Origin: Paracoccus aeridis
GTDB lineage: Bacteria; Pseudomonadota; Alphaproteobacteria; Rhodobacterales; Rhodobacteraceae
Direction of reading: 5' to 3'
Length of the DNA stretch: 64,000 nucleotides
Assembly: GCF_004923205.2 (NCBI RefSeq)
Contig: NZ_SELD02000018.1
Span: 248,001-312,000 of the forward strand
Part shown: piece after piece, positions 40,883 to 51,038 of the stretch
Layout: every line of letters starts with the position of its first letter
How positions within the stretch are numbered: position 1 is the first letter of the stretch
Notes under the pieces: generated by a model
The model's database searches: none
The model's input: only the letters and a program-made list of their open reading frames with translations
What the model was told of the DNA's origin: nothing
Position numbers and translations under genes: made by a program

Positions 40883-41191
40883 TCAGCAGGCCTTGTAAAG
40901 CCGCAGCGCGTTCGCGCGGGTGCGCTGGCCATAGGGCTTCAGCGCCGCCGCCATGATCTGGTCGGGCCGCGCCCCGCGCGACACCTGCGCCAGCGCCGCG
41001 CCGATCGCCTCGCAGGCGGCGTCACTCTTTTCCGTCACCATGCGCGCGTTCTCGGCCGCGGCGTGGGGCATCAGCCCCATCATCCCCGCAAGGCGCATGC
41101 CGACGACGAACTGCGATTCAAGACCGATCCGGACCATGTCGGTCCACAGGCGCAGGCCGACGGTCGCATCGTAGACAGGGTTCAGCATCAT
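40883..41191 (-). CDS. Small conserved Rhodobacterales protein (phasin-like helical)
   Basis: A 102-aa, mostly helical protein (NPVYDATVGLRLWTDMVRIG..., ARMVTEKSDAACEAIGAAL). Proteins of this size and pattern from Rhodobacterales are sometimes labelled antifreeze protein, a doubtful name; the amphipathic helices are closer to phasins. Its function is unknown. Two consecutive ATGs (41191, 41188) follow AAAGGAAG. It is convergent with gap and divergent from pyrC. Confidence 0.72.
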   Translation of the reverse strand: MMLNPVYDATVGLRLWTDMVRIGLESQFVVGMRLAGMMGLMPHAAAENARMVTEKSDAACEAIGAALAQVSRGARPDQIMAAALKPYGQRTRANALRLYKAC

Positions 41192-41336
41192 TCTTCCTTT
41201 CGCCAGAGGCGTGATGCCCGAGTGTGATGCTGCGGCGCAGCAATGCCAACCTTTTTCAAGCGAAGTGCCGCAACGACGGACGCCGCGGCCTATCGCATCT
41301 TGGTGAACGCGGGAGCCTTGGTTATAGACCCACCCC

Positions 41337-42392
41337 ATGACCGGAAAATCGCCCGAGACCCTGATTCTCCGCCGCCCCGACGACTGGCACCTGCACCTGC
41401 GCGACGGCGCGATGCTGGAAGCCGTCGCCCCCGCCTCGGCCCGGCTGGGCCGCGCGATCATCATGCCGAACCTCGTGCCGCCGGTCGTGACGGGCGCCGA
41501 CGCCGCCGCCTACCGCGACCGCATCCGCGCCGCCCTGCCCGCGAACGCCACGCTGACGCCGCTGATGACGCTCTACCTGACCGAGGCGACCGATCCGGCC
41601 GACGTGGTCGCCGCGCACCGCGCCGGCATCATCGCCGCGGTGAAGCTGTACCCCGCCGGCGCCACCACGAACTCCGCCAGCGGCGTGCGCGACTTCGACC
41701 GGGTGCGCCCGGTGCTCGACGCAATGGCCGAGGCGGGCATCCCCTTGTGCGTCCACGGCGAGGTCACCGACCCCGAGATCGACATCTTCGACCGCGAGGC
41801 CGTGTTCATCGACCGCGTGCTCGACCCGGTGCGGCGGGCGACGCCCGGGCTGCGGGTGATCATGGAGCACGTGACCACCAGCGACGGCGTCGACTATGTC
41901 CGCGCGAACGACAACATCGGCGCGACGATCACGACCCACCACCTCGTCATCAACCGCAACGCGATCCTCGCGGGCGGAATCCGGCCGCACTACTACTGCC
42001 TGCCGGTCGCGAAGCGCGAAAGCCACCGCCTTGCGCTGCGCAAGGCCGCGACCAGCGGCGACGCGCGCTTCTTCTCGGGCACCGACAGCGCGCCGCACCC
42101 GGACCGCGCCAAGGAAAGCGCCTGCGGCTGCGCGGGCTGCTTCACCGCGCCGAACTGGCTTCCTATCGTCGCGCAGGTGTTCCAGAACGAAGGCGCGCTG
42201 GACCGGCTGGAAGGCTTCGTCAGCCTGAACGGCGCCGCCTTCTACGGCCTGCCGCCGGCCGAGGACCGGATCACGCTGGTCCGCCGCGACGCCCCCGCGC
42301 ACGGCCCCACCCACGTCACCGCCGGCGATGAAACCGTCACCGTCTTCGACCCCGGCTTTCCCATCCACTGGCATGTCGAGGACGACGCATGA
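41337..42392 (+). CDS. pyrC: Dihydroorotase
   Basis: The zinc enzyme cyclises carbamoyl aspartate to dihydroorotate in pyrimidine synthesis. The 351-aa length and [13 protein letters not shown] motif place it in the short homodimeric E. coli class. The carbamylated lysine is in [14 protein letters not shown], and later metal ligands lie in [17 protein letters not shown] and [10 protein letters not shown]. Its stop overlaps the pyrE start (ATGA). Confidence 0.98.
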   Translation: MTGKSPETLILRRPDDWHLHLRDGAMLEAVAPASARLGRAIIMPNLVPPVVTGADAAAYRDRIRAALPANATLTPLMTLYLTEATDPADVVAAHRAGIIAAVKLYPAGATTNSASGVRDFDRVRPVLDAMAEAGIPLCVHGEVTDPEIDIFDREAVFIDRVLDPVRRATPGLRVIMEHVTTSDGVDYVRANDNIGATITTHHLVINRNAILAGGIRPHYYCLPVAKRESHRLALRKAATSGDARFFSGTDSAPHPDRAKESACGCAGCFTAPNWLPIVAQVFQNEGALDRLEGFVSLNGAAFYGLPPAEDRITLVRRDAPAHGPTHVTAGDETVTVFDPGFPIHWHVEDDA

Positions 42393-43060
42393 CGCTTCCC
42401 TTCCCCCCGGCCGAGGAAATCGCCCGCCTGACCGCGCGCATGCTGCTGGAAATCGAGGCCGTCCACTTCAACGCCGCAGAGCCCTACACCTACGCCTCGG
42501 GCCTGAAGGGCCCGACCTACATCGACTGCCGGAAGCTCATCTCGTATCCGCGCATCCGCGGCACGCTGATGGATTTCCTCGCCGCGACCGTGATGCGGAA
42601 TGCGGGGTTCGAGGCGTTCGACAACGTCGCGGGCGGCGAGACCGCGGGCATCCCCTTCGCCGCCTTCATGGCCGAACGGATGGGCCTGCCGATGACTTAT
42701 GTCCGCAAGAAGCCCAAGGGCTACGGCCGCAACGCCCGGATCGAGGGCGCGATGACGGAAGGGCAGCGGGTGCTGCTGGTCGAGGACCTGACCACCGACG
42801 GCGGCAGCAAGCTGAGCTTCGTCGACGCGATCCGCGACACCGGCGCGACCTGCGCCGACACCGCGGTGATCTTCTACTACGGCATCTTCCCCGACACGAC
42901 GCAGCGCCTTGCCGATCACGGGGTCCGGCTGCATCACCTCTGCACCTGGTGGGACGTCTTGGCCGAGGCGCGGGCGCAGGGCAGCTTCGACGACGCCACG
43001 CTAACCGAGGTCGAGATGTTCCTCACCGATCCGCGTGCATGGCAGGCGGCGCATCCGTGA
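42389..43060 (+). CDS. pyrE: Orotate phosphoribosyltransferase
   Basis: PyrE couples orotate to PRPP to give OMP. The 223-aa protein contains the type I PRTase signature [13 protein letters not shown] and the upstream [13 protein letters not shown] and [12 protein letters not shown] motifs. It follows pyrC with a 4-bp overlap, so two pathway steps are cotranslated. Confidence 0.97.
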   Translation: MTLPFPPAEEIARLTARMLLEIEAVHFNAAEPYTYASGLKGPTYIDCRKLISYPRIRGTLMDFLAATVMRNAGFEAFDNVAGGETAGIPFAAFMAERMGLPMTYVRKKPKGYGRNARIEGAMTEGQRVLLVEDLTTDGGSKLSFVDAIRDTGATCADTAVIFYYGIFPDTTQRLADHGVRLHHLCTWWDVLAEARAQGSFDDATLTEVEMFLTDPRAWQAAHP

Positions 43061-43155
43061 CTGCCTTCCCCGGACCGCCTTCCCGGGACCGGCAGCCCGT
43101 GGCTGCGCCCGTGAGCCCTTGACCACGGCATCGGCGGCGGCTGGCGCATCCGGGC

Positions 43156-43175
43156 TTATCCACAGCTTATCCAGA
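43156..43175. promoter_or_regulatory. DnaA box pair upstream of dnaB
   Basis: TTATCCACA at 43156-43164 is a perfect match to the DnaA box consensus, and TTATCCAGA at 43167-43175 is a one-mismatch copy in the same orientation, 11 bp apart. They lie 60-80 bp upstream of the dnaB start, in the promoter region. Confidence 0.65.
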
Positions 43176-43234
43176 TGGACCCCGCCCCCGCCCGCATGAG
43201 ATAGTCGCCGCCAGACCAGAATCGGACGACGCCA

Positions 43235-44737
43235 ATGAACGAGCTTCGCGCGCTCGCCCCCCGTGCCGCCTCGCAGGCTGGGCAAGGGGACGATGACGAC
43301 ACACCCTCCATCCCCTTCTCGATCGAGGCGGAGCAGCAGCTTCTGGGCGCGCTGCTGACCAACAACGACGTGTTCGATTCGATCACCCGGATCATCAAGG
43401 CCGAGCATTTCTTCGACCCGGTCCACCGCCGCATCTACGAACTCTGCGCCGAGCGCATCACCCGCAACGCGCTGGCGAGCCCGGTGACGATCAAGGCGTT
43501 CATGGAACAGGACGCGGGGCTCAAGGAACTGGGCGGTCCGCCCTATCTCGCGCGCCTCGCGGGCGCCGCGGTGTCGTCATATGCCGCGCGCGACTATGCG
43601 CAGATGATCCGCGAATTCGCGCTGCGGCGCGAGCTGATCGGGCTGGGCAACGACATCTCGGCCCGCGCCGCGACCATGGCGGTGGACGAGAACGCCGAGG
43701 ACCAGATCAAGGCCGCCGAGCAGACGCTCTACAAGCTGGCCGAGCAGGGGGTTGCCGAGCGCGGCTTCCAGTCGTTCCTGCAGGCGGTGACCGGCGCCCT
43801 CAACACCGCGAACGCGGCGTTCCAGCGCGGCGGCAAGCTGTCGGGGATCTCGACCGGGCTGAAGGACCTCGACAGCAAGATGGGGGGCCTGAACAACTCG
43901 GACCTCATCATCCTGGCCGGGCGCCCGTCGATGGGAAAGACGTCGCTCGCGACCAACATCGCCTTCAACATCGCCAAGGCGCACCGCATGGGCGAGCTGC
44001 CCGACGGCACCCACGGCACGGTCGATGGCGGCGTCGTGGGGTTCTTCTCGCTGGAGATGTCGGCCGAGCAGCTGGCCGCGCGGATCCTGTCGGAAGCCTC
44101 CGAGGTGCCGAGCGAGCTGATCCGCCGCGGCGACATGACAGAGGAGGAATTCCGCCGCTTCGTCACCGCCGCGCACGACCTGCAGAACTGCCCGCTGTAC
44201 ATCGACGACACGCCCGCGCTGCCGATCAACCAGCTGGCCGCCCGCGCCCGCAAGCTCAAGCGGACCCGCGGCCTCGACCTGCTGATCGTGGACTACCTTC
44301 AGCTTCTGCGCGCGGCGTCCGCCAAGGACAGCCGCGTGAACGAGGTGAGCGAGATCACGCAGGGCCTCAAGGCCGTCGCCAAGGAACTGAACATCCCGGT
44401 CATCGCCCTGTCGCAGCTGTCGCGCCAGGTCGAAAGCCGCGAGGACAAGCGGCCGCAGCTGTCGGACCTGCGCGAATCCGGCTCGATCGAGCAGGACGCC
44501 GACATCGTGATGTTCGTGTTCCGCGAGGAATACTACAAGGAACGCGAGAAGCCGGCCGACCACGAGCTGGACAAGATGGCGGCATGGCAGCAGGTCATGG
44601 AAGCCTGCCACGGCAAGGCCGAGGTGATCCTGGGCAAGCAGCGCCACGGCCCGATCGGCACGGTGGAGCTGAGCTTCGAGGGCAAGTTCACCCGCTTCGG
44701 CAATCTCGAGACGCACCACAGCCAGGGCTGGGGCTGA
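43235..44737 (+). CDS. dnaB: Replicative DNA helicase DnaB
   Basis: The hexameric helicase unwinds DNA at the fork. The 500-aa protein has an N-terminal domain (IPFSIEAEQQLLGALL), a linker helix and the RecA-like domain with Walker A GRPSMGKTS, the Walker B-like LLIVDYLQLL, and the later LSQLSRQVESREDKRPQLSDLRESG motif. ATG 43235 is the family start. DnaA boxes lie just upstream. Confidence 0.98.
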   Translation: MNELRALAPRAASQAGQGDDDDTPSIPFSIEAEQQLLGALLTNNDVFDSITRIIKAEHFFDPVHRRIYELCAERITRNALASPVTIKAFMEQDAGLKELGGPPYLARLAGAAVSSYAARDYAQMIREFALRRELIGLGNDISARAATMAVDENAEDQIKAAEQTLYKLAEQGVAERGFQSFLQAVTGALNTANAAFQRGGKLSGISTGLKDLDSKMGGLNNSDLIILAGRPSMGKTSLATNIAFNIAKAHRMGELPDGTHGTVDGGVVGFFSLEMSAEQLAARILSEASEVPSELIRRGDMTEEEFRRFVTAAHDLQNCPLYIDDTPALPINQLAARARKLKRTRGLDLLIVDYLQLLRAASAKDSRVNEVSEITQGLKAVAKELNIPVIALSQLSRQVESREDKRPQLSDLRESGSIEQDADIVMFVFREEYYKEREKPADHELDKMAAWQQVMEACHGKAEVILGKQRHGPIGTVELSFEGKFTRFGNLETHHSQGWG

Positions 44738-44739
44738 TC

Positions 44740-45114
44740 TTGGCGCTTCCGTCGCTGCCCGTCACGTCGCTGCCGGTCCCCGTCGTCACGATCGGGCTCC
44801 TGGTGCTGTCGAACCTGTTCATGACCTTCGCCTGGTACGGCCATCTCAAGTTCAAGACGGCGCCCCTCGTCACCGTCATCGCGATCAGCTGGATGATCGC
44901 GCTGTTCGAATACATCCTTCAGGTTCCCGCAAACCGGATCGGGCATGGACATTTCAGCGCCGCGCAGCTGAAAACCATCCAGGAGGTCGTCAGCCTGACG
45001 ATCTTCGCCGGATTCTCGTGGCTCTATCTCGGCGAGCGCCTGGGATGGCAGCACGCGGTAGGCTTCGCGCTCATCTGCCTGGGGGCATGGTTTGTCTTTC
45101 ACGACTGGGGCTAG
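44740..45114 (+). CDS. DUF486 (DMT-like) membrane protein
   Basis: A 124-aa protein with four transmembrane helices and the strongly conserved DUF486 segments LSNLFMTFAWYGHLKF, ALFEYILQVPANRIGHG and FSAAQLKTIQEV. No ATG precedes the first helix. TTG 44740, two bases after the dnaB stop, is the best start; the first ATG (44819) would remove helix 1. The family is thought to be related to small drug/metabolite transporters, and the substrate is unknown. Confidence 0.88.
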   Translation: MALPSLPVTSLPVPVVTIGLLVLSNLFMTFAWYGHLKFKTAPLVTVIAISWMIALFEYILQVPANRIGHGHFSAAQLKTIQEVVSLTIFAGFSWLYLGERLGWQHAVGFALICLGAWFVFHDWG

Positions 45115-46324
45115 GGCGGGGACACGGACCCCGCCGCACATCGCCACGCTGATCCTTCTGTCGGGGATGGGCGCGCTCAGCATGAACGTGTTCCTGCCGT
45201 CCCTGCCGGGCATGGCCCGCGATTTCGGGGTCGAATACGGTACCATGCAGCTGTCCGTCTCGGCCTATCTCGCGACCTCGGCGATGGTGCAGCTTCTGGT
45301 CGGGCCGCTGAGCGACCGCTGGGGCCGCAGGCCGGTCATGCTGGCGGCGCTGGCGGTGTTCCTGCTGGCCACCCTGGGCACGATCCTCGCCCCAAGCTTC
45401 GGCTGGTTCCTCGCCTTCCGGATGGTGCAGGCGGCGATCACGACGGGGCTGGTGCTGTCGCGCGCGGTGGTGCGCGACATGGTCGCGGGCGACGCGGCGG
45501 CCAGCCGGATCGGCTACGTCACGATGGGCATGTCGGTCGTGCCGATGCTCGCCCCGATGCTGGGCGGGCTGATCGACGAGGCGTGGGGCTGGCGCGCGGT
45601 GTTCTATCTGCTGGGCGCGGCCGGCCTCGCGATGTTCGCGCTGGTCTGGACCGACATGGGCGAGACGGCGGCCGGCGGCGGCACCAGCCTGCGCACGCAG
45701 GTCGCGAACTATCCGGTGCTGGCGCGCTCGGTCCCGTTCTGGGGCTATGCGCTGGCGGCGACCTTCGGGTCGGGGACGTTCTTCGCCTATGTCGGCGGCG
45801 CGCCGTTCGTGGGCGAGCAGGTGTTCCACATGACCCCGGCCGAGGTCGGCTACTGGTTCGCGGCGCCCTCGGTCGGCTACATGGCCGGCAACTACGTCTC
45901 CGGTCGCTGGTCGGTGCGGTTCGGGATCAACCGCATGATCGTCACCGGCGCGGTCCTGACGGTGCTGGCGCTGGTGCTGGTCGTCCTGGCGGACGCCGCC
46001 GGGCTGCACCAGCCGATCGTCTTCTTCGGCACCGTGGCCGTGGTGGGGCTGGGCAACGGGATGGTGCTGCCGAACGCCAATGCCGGGATGATGGGCGTGA
46101 TCCCGCGCCTTGCCGGGACCGCCAGCGGCTTGGGCGGCGCGATGGCCGTGGGCGGGGGCGCGGCGATGGCCGCCGTCGCGGGCGCGTGGCTGACGCCGGG
46201 CGCGGGCGCGATGCCGCTTCTGGTCATCATGCTGGTGTCCGCGACCGCGTCGCTTCTGGCGGTGGCGGCGATCATCCCCCGTTCGCCGCGCGCGCGGCCG
46301 GATCGGCAAAGGTCCGCCGACTGA
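45092..46324 (+). CDS. MFS drug-resistance transporter, Bcr/CflA type
   Basis: A 410-aa major facilitator with 12 predicted helices. It has the Bcr/CflA features: LSMNVFLPSLPGMARDF after helix 1, the motif A sequence GPLSDRWGRRPVML between helices 2 and 3, and SRAVVRDM in helix 4. It probably exports a drug or metabolite by proton exchange. The only in-frame start before helix 1 is TTG 45092, inside the end of the DUF486 gene (23-bp overlap), so translation may be coupled. Confidence 0.9.
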   Translation: MSFTTGARAGTRTPPHIATLILLSGMGALSMNVFLPSLPGMARDFGVEYGTMQLSVSAYLATSAMVQLLVGPLSDRWGRRPVMLAALAVFLLATLGTILAPSFGWFLAFRMVQAAITTGLVLSRAVVRDMVAGDAAASRIGYVTMGMSVVPMLAPMLGGLIDEAWGWRAVFYLLGAAGLAMFALVWTDMGETAAGGGTSLRTQVANYPVLARSVPFWGYALAATFGSGTFFAYVGGAPFVGEQVFHMTPAEVGYWFAAPSVGYMAGNYVSGRWSVRFGINRMIVTGAVLTVLALVLVVLADAAGLHQPIVFFGTVAVVGLGNGMVLPNANAGMMGVIPRLAGTASGLGGAMAVGGGAAMAAVAGAWLTPGAGAMPLLVIMLVSATASLLAVAAIIPRSPRARPDRQRSAD

Positions 46325-46413
46325 CCGGCGATCGTCCGCGTTTCCCTGCCGAAGCGCCGCAGGATGATCTATCCTGCGCACAACCATAACGATAACGAAC
46401 CGACGAGGCAGTG

Positions 46414-46899
46414 ATGATGTCCGCCCTTCCGCGCCTGGCCGCGCTGGCCCTTCTGGTGATGCTCGCCGCGTGCGGCGGCGGCCAGTCCGACAACCGGATG
46501 AACCTGCGCTCGCCCGGCGCTTCGCAGGCCGCCCTGCACCCGAACGAGACGCCGGAACTGCGCCGGCTGATCCACAAGTATTCCGCGGCCTATGGCGTCC
46601 CCGAGGACCTGGTCCACCGCGTTGTGATCCGCGAAAGCCGCCACCGCCCGTCGGCGCGCAACGGGCAGTATTACGGCCTCATGCAGATCGCCCCCGCGAC
46701 CGCGCGCGGGATGGGCTACAACGGGCCGGCGCAGGGGCTTCTGGATGCCGAGACGAACCTGAAATACGGCGTCAAGTACCTGCGCGGCGCCTACATGGTG
46801 GCGGGCGGCGACTACGACGACAGCGTCAAGTGGTATTCCCGCGGCTACTATTACGAGGCCAAGCGCAAGGGCCTGCTGAAGGCCACCGGCCTGCGCTGA
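46414..46899 (+). CDS. Lytic transglycosylase lipoprotein (SLT domain)
   Basis: A 161-aa protein with a lipoprotein signal (LLVMLAACGGG, lipidation at the Cys near residue 20) and an SLT domain. The catalytic glutamate lies in VIRESRHRPSARNGQ, followed by YYGLMQIAPATARGMGY and LKYGVKYLRGAY. It would cleave peptidoglycan glycan strands in the periplasm. GTG 46411, ATG 46414 and ATG 46417 are consecutive; GAGG at 46405-46408 favours one of the ATGs. Confidence 0.92.
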   Translation: MMSALPRLAALALLVMLAACGGGQSDNRMNLRSPGASQAALHPNETPELRRLIHKYSAAYGVPEDLVHRVVIRESRHRPSARNGQYYGLMQIAPATARGMGYNGPAQGLLDAETNLKYGVKYLRGAYMVAGGDYDDSVKWYSRGYYYEAKRKGLLKATGLR

Positions 46900-46944
46900 T
46901 CCTAGCGCTTCCCCCGACCTTCCCCGTTCCTGCGCGCCGCCGCC

Positions 46945-47421
46945 TCAGCTGCGGCGGCGGTAGCGGATGAACGGCGTCTTCACCGCCACCCGGTCGTAGA
47001 GCATCCGCCCCGCGTAGTTGTCCTCGGCCGTGAGCCAGTAGACGGCGGGCGTTCCCGCCGCGTCGGCCGCGGCATACACCGCCTCGATCAGCGCCCTCGC
47101 CACGCCCCTGCCCCGCGCGTCCGGCGCGGTGAACAGGTCCTGCAGGTAGCACACGCCCTCGGGCCGCCAGAGATGGGGGTGAAAGACGTAGTGCGTCAGC
47201 CCGACGATCCGGCCGCCATCCTCGGCGACCAGCCCGCGGAAGTCCTTCGCGTCGCCCGACAGCAGGCGCGCGAAGGCGGTGTCGTAGAAATCCTGCGGCA
47301 GGCCGGGGCGGTCATAGAACAGCTGGTAGCCTTCGTAGAGCGTCTGCCAGCCCGCCTTGTCGCCGGGCCGGACCGGCCGCGTGATCACGGCCGGCCAATC
47401 CGGCCGAGGCGTTGCGCTCAT
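46945..47421 (-). CDS. GNAT-family N-acetyltransferase
   Basis: A 158-aa acetyltransferase with the GNAT acetyl-CoA motif LFTAPDARGRGVARALIEAVYAAA region (Q/RxxGxG/A as ARGRGVA) and IVGLTHYVFHPHL in the preceding strand. The substrate is unknown. Its ATG at 47421 overlaps the stop of the GST gene (ATGA), so both are cotranslated. Confidence 0.9.
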   Translation of the reverse strand: MSATPRPDWPAVITRPVRPGDKAGWQTLYEGYQLFYDRPGLPQDFYDTAFARLLSGDAKDFRGLVAEDGGRIVGLTHYVFHPHLWRPEGVCYLQDLFTAPDARGRGVARALIEAVYAAADAAGTPAVYWLTAEDNYAGRMLYDRVAVKTPFIRYRRRS

Positions 47422-48026
47422 ATCAGCCCTTCCGATTTCATCGCCGCGACCACCGCGGGCCGTTCGGCCACCCGCGCGACGAAGGCCGCGACGTTGGGCC
47501 AGCGCGACAGGTCCACGCCCACGCGCGGCGACCAGTTCGCGACGACGAAGGCGTAGGCGTCCGCGACGGTGAAGTTCTCGCCGGTCAGGAACGGTCGCCC
47601 GTCCGACAGCAGACCTTCCAGCCAGTTCATGTTGCGGCCGATGTTTTCCCGCGCCTTGTCCTTGTCCGCATCCGAAAGGCCCGGCCCGAACATCGGCTTG
47701 AAGGCCGCGTGCAGCGCGCTGCCGGTGAAGTTCAGGATTTCCTGCACGCGCGCGCGCTCGATCGTGCCGGCCTTGGGCGCCAGCGTCGTGTCCCCGGCGC
47801 TGTCGGCCAGGAACTGCAGGATCGCGGGGCCTTCGGTCAGGTATTCGCCGTCGGCATATTCGAGCGTCGGCACCACGCCCTTGGGGTTGATCGCCAGGAA
47901 GTCGTCGCCCGATTCGGTCTTCTTGGCGGCGGTGTCGACCTTGTCCAGATCGAAGGGCTTGCCGATCTGTTCCAGCACGATGTGCGAAGCAAGCGAGCAG
48001 GCGCCGGGCTTGTAGTAGAGCTTCAT
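47418..48026 (-). CDS. Glutathione S-transferase, beta class
   Basis: A 202-aa GST with the beta-class start MKLYYKPGACSLASHIVLEQ, in which Cys10 is the glutathione-bonding residue of this class, and the cis-proline motif NPKGVVPTLE. The C-terminal helical domain includes FTVADAYAFVV. It detoxifies electrophiles or manages thiol stress. It lies between moxR (upstream) and the GNAT gene (downstream) on the minus strand. Confidence 0.94.
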   Translation of the reverse strand: MKLYYKPGACSLASHIVLEQIGKPFDLDKVDTAAKKTESGDDFLAINPKGVVPTLEYADGEYLTEGPAILQFLADSAGDTTLAPKAGTIERARVQEILNFTGSALHAAFKPMFGPGLSDADKDKARENIGRNMNWLEGLLSDGRPFLTGENFTVADAYAFVVANWSPRVGVDLSRWPNVAAFVARVAERPAVVAAMKSEGLI

Positions 48027-48065
48027 GGGGTCACTCCTTGAGTCGTGGATCGGGAACGGGGGGCC

Positions 48066-48908
<843 letters not shown>

Positions 48909-49111
48909 CGGCGTCTCCTTCGCGCGGCCCGTCGTCGTGCGGCGGGTTCGCGCGGCACGGCCCTGGTGCATGACGCCCGCAACCTAGGGGCGGGCGGGTC
49001 GGCCCGCAAGTTTGTCGGCCCCGGTCCGACAGAGTGCTTTCCTTCCAAACGCATCTCCTTTATTGCGGCGCCAACTGGAGCCGGGCCGCGTCCCGCCAGG
49101 CCGGAGGAGCC

Positions 49112-49534
49112 ATGAAGCGCCAGACTTTCCTGCCCGAAGACTACCGTCCGGCCGAGGACGAGCCCTTCATGAACGACCGGCAGCTCGAATATTTCCGCCG
49201 CAAGCTCGTTGCCTGGAAACAGGAGCTGCTGGACCAGTCCGCCGAGACGCTGGAGGTGCTGCAGGACAGCGCCCGCAACGTCCCCGACATTGCCGACCGC
49301 GCGTCCGAGGAAACGGATCGCTCGATCGAGCTTCGCACCCGCGACCGCCAGCGCAAGCTGGTCAGCAAGATCGACGCGGCGCTGCGCCGGATCGAGACGG
49401 GCGACTACGGCTATTGCGAGATGACGGGCGAGCCGATCAGCCTCAGGCGGCTGGACGCGCGCCCGATCGCCACGCTGACGCTGGAAGCGCAGGAACGTCA
49501 CGAACGCCGCGAGCGGGTCCACCGCGACGACTGA
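49112..49534 (+). CDS. dksA: RNA polymerase-binding transcription factor DksA
   Basis: DksA enters the secondary channel of RNA polymerase and works with ppGpp. The 140-aa protein has a coiled coil with the tip motif DIADRAS (DxxDxA) and a globular end. The zinc finger is degenerate: only one of the four usual cysteines remains (YGYCEMTGEPISLRRL). Similar variants are known from Rhodobacter, where they remain active. GGAGGAGCC is a strong ribosome binding site for ATG 49112. Confidence 0.95.
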   Translation: MKRQTFLPEDYRPAEDEPFMNDRQLEYFRRKLVAWKQELLDQSAETLEVLQDSARNVPDIADRASEETDRSIELRTRDRQRKLVSKIDAALRRIETGDYGYCEMTGEPISLRRLDARPIATLTLEAQERHERRERVHRDD

Positions 49535-49584
49535 CCGCCGCGGGCAAGGGCGGCGAATCGCGGGCGGGAGGGGGGAGGATCGAA

Positions 49585-49908
49585 ATGCCTGACACCGGCC
49601 GGAACCCTGCCCGCGACAATGACGCCGAAGACGCCCACCTTCCCGGCGGCAAGCGGCACTCTGGCTTCGGCCGCGACTGGTTGAACCACGTCCCGCCCGG
49701 CCTCGCGGACCTGCCGGTGGACCGGCCCTTGGCGCTGCGCGAATGTGACATCGTCACCGCCCCGGGCACCTCGCCCGCCCGCTTCGCGGCCGGGGTGCTG
49801 GCCGCCGCGGGCCTACCCGGCGACAGAGGCGACGAAGCCCGCAGCTTGCTCTGCGCCGGGCACGGGATCGGGCACCGCTCCGATCAAGCTGCGGGGCGAA
49901 CCGCCTGA
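49585..49908 (+). CDS. Small protein of unknown function (107 aa)
   Basis: An open frame starting at ATG 49585 behind an excellent ribosome binding site (GGGGGAGGAT, 49571-49580). The product is polar with no membrane helix (KRHSGFGRDWLNHVPPG...). I do not recognise a family. Its stop overlaps by four bases the CTG from which the next gene's protein can be read, so coupling to the monooxygenase is possible. The high GC content makes chance open frames common, hence moderate confidence. Confidence 0.5.
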   Translation: MPDTGRNPARDNDAEDAHLPGGKRHSGFGRDWLNHVPPGLADLPVDRPLALRECDIVTAPGTSPARFAAGVLAAAGLPGDRGDEARSLLCAGHGIGHRSDQAAGRTA

Positions 49909-51038
49909 GCAACCATCTTGCAGGACGGCCCGCGACCATCGTCGGCGCGGGCATCGGCGGCCTGACCGCCGCGCTGGCGCTGGCAAGGCGCGGTGCGCGC
50001 GTGACCGTGCTGGAACGCGCCGGCGCGCTGCGCGAGGTCGGCGCGGGGATCCAGGTCAGCCCCAACGCCTTCCGCGTCCTCGAGGCGCTGGGGCTGAGGG
50101 ACGCGATCACCGACGCCTCCGCCCCGTCCGGCGGCGTCGAGTTGCGCGGGGGCGCGACCGGCGCGCTCGTCGCCCGGATCGACTATGCCCGCCACCGCCC
50201 CGGCGCCCCCTTCCGCGTCATCCACCGCGCCCGCATGATCGAGGCGCTGGAGCGCGCCGCCCGCGCGCGCGGCGTGAGCATAGAGCTCGGCACCGAGGTG
50301 ACGGACCTGCCCCCCGCCCCGCTGCTGATCGGCGCGGACGGCCTGCACTCGCGCGTCCGCGCCGCGCTGAACGGGGCCGAGACGCCCTTCTTCACCGGCC
50401 AGGTCGCCTGGCGCGCGCTGATCCCGCTGGAACCCGGCGCCGCTTTCGTCGCGCAGCTGTTCATGGGCCGGGGCCGGCACCTCGTCAGCTACCCGCTGGC
50501 GGACGGGCTTCGCAACATCGTCGCGGTCGAGGAACGCAGCGGCTGGACCGAGGAGGGGTGGTCCCTGCCCGGCAACCCGGACGACCTGCGCGCGGCGTTC
50601 GCGGGCTTTGGCGGCCCGGTGACCGGCTGGCTGGACCGGGTGGCGGATTGCGGCCTGTGGGGCCTGTTCCGGCACGAGGTGGCGCAGCGCTGGCATGACG
50701 GCACCCGCGCGATCCTCGGCGACGCGGCGCACCCGACCCTGCCGTTCCTCGCGCAAGGGGCCGCGCTCGCGATCGAGGATGCGTGGGTGCTGGCCGCCTG
50801 CCTTGATGCCGACGCGGACCAGGGCGCGGCGCTGGCCCGCTACCAGTCGCTGCGGCAACCCCGCGCGACGCGCGTGGTCGCGGCGTCGAACGCCAACGCC
50901 CGAAACTATCACCTCGGCGGCCCGATGCGCGTCGCCGCGCAGGCGGCGCTGCGGGCCGGGTCAGCCCTCGCGCCCTCGCTGCTGTTCCGCCGGGTCGCGT
51001 GGGTGTTCGACCACGACCCGACGGACCTGCGCGCCTAG
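49905..51038 (+). CDS. FAD-dependent monooxygenase (salicylate hydroxylase/UbiH type)
   Basis: A flavin hydroxylase with the dinucleotide motif [18 protein letters not shown], the DG motif [13 protein letters not shown] and the GD motif [13 protein letters not shown]. The substrate is unknown. The reading frame has no ATG, GTG or TTG before the essential GxGxxG; the first one (GTG 50001) lies after it. CTG 49905 (giving [15 protein letters not shown]) overlaps the previous stop and makes a natural N-terminus of 377 aa. Either CTG is the start or a base differs from the original. Its stop overlaps the glmM stop on the other strand. Confidence 0.85.
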   Translation: MSNHLAGRPATIVGAGIGGLTAALALARRGARVTVLERAGALREVGAGIQVSPNAFRVLEALGLRDAITDASAPSGGVELRGGATGALVARIDYARHRPGAPFRVIHRARMIEALERAARARGVSIELGTEVTDLPPAPLLIGADGLHSRVRAALNGAETPFFTGQVAWRALIPLEPGAAFVAQLFMGRGRHLVSYPLADGLRNIVAVEERSGWTEEGWSLPGNPDDLRAAFAGFGGPVTGWLDRVADCGLWGLFRHEVAQRWHDGTRAILGDAAHPTLPFLAQGAALAIEDAWVLAACLDADADQGAALARYQSLRQPRATRVVAASNANARNYHLGGPMRVAAQAALRAGSALAPSLLFRRVAWVFDHDPTDLRA

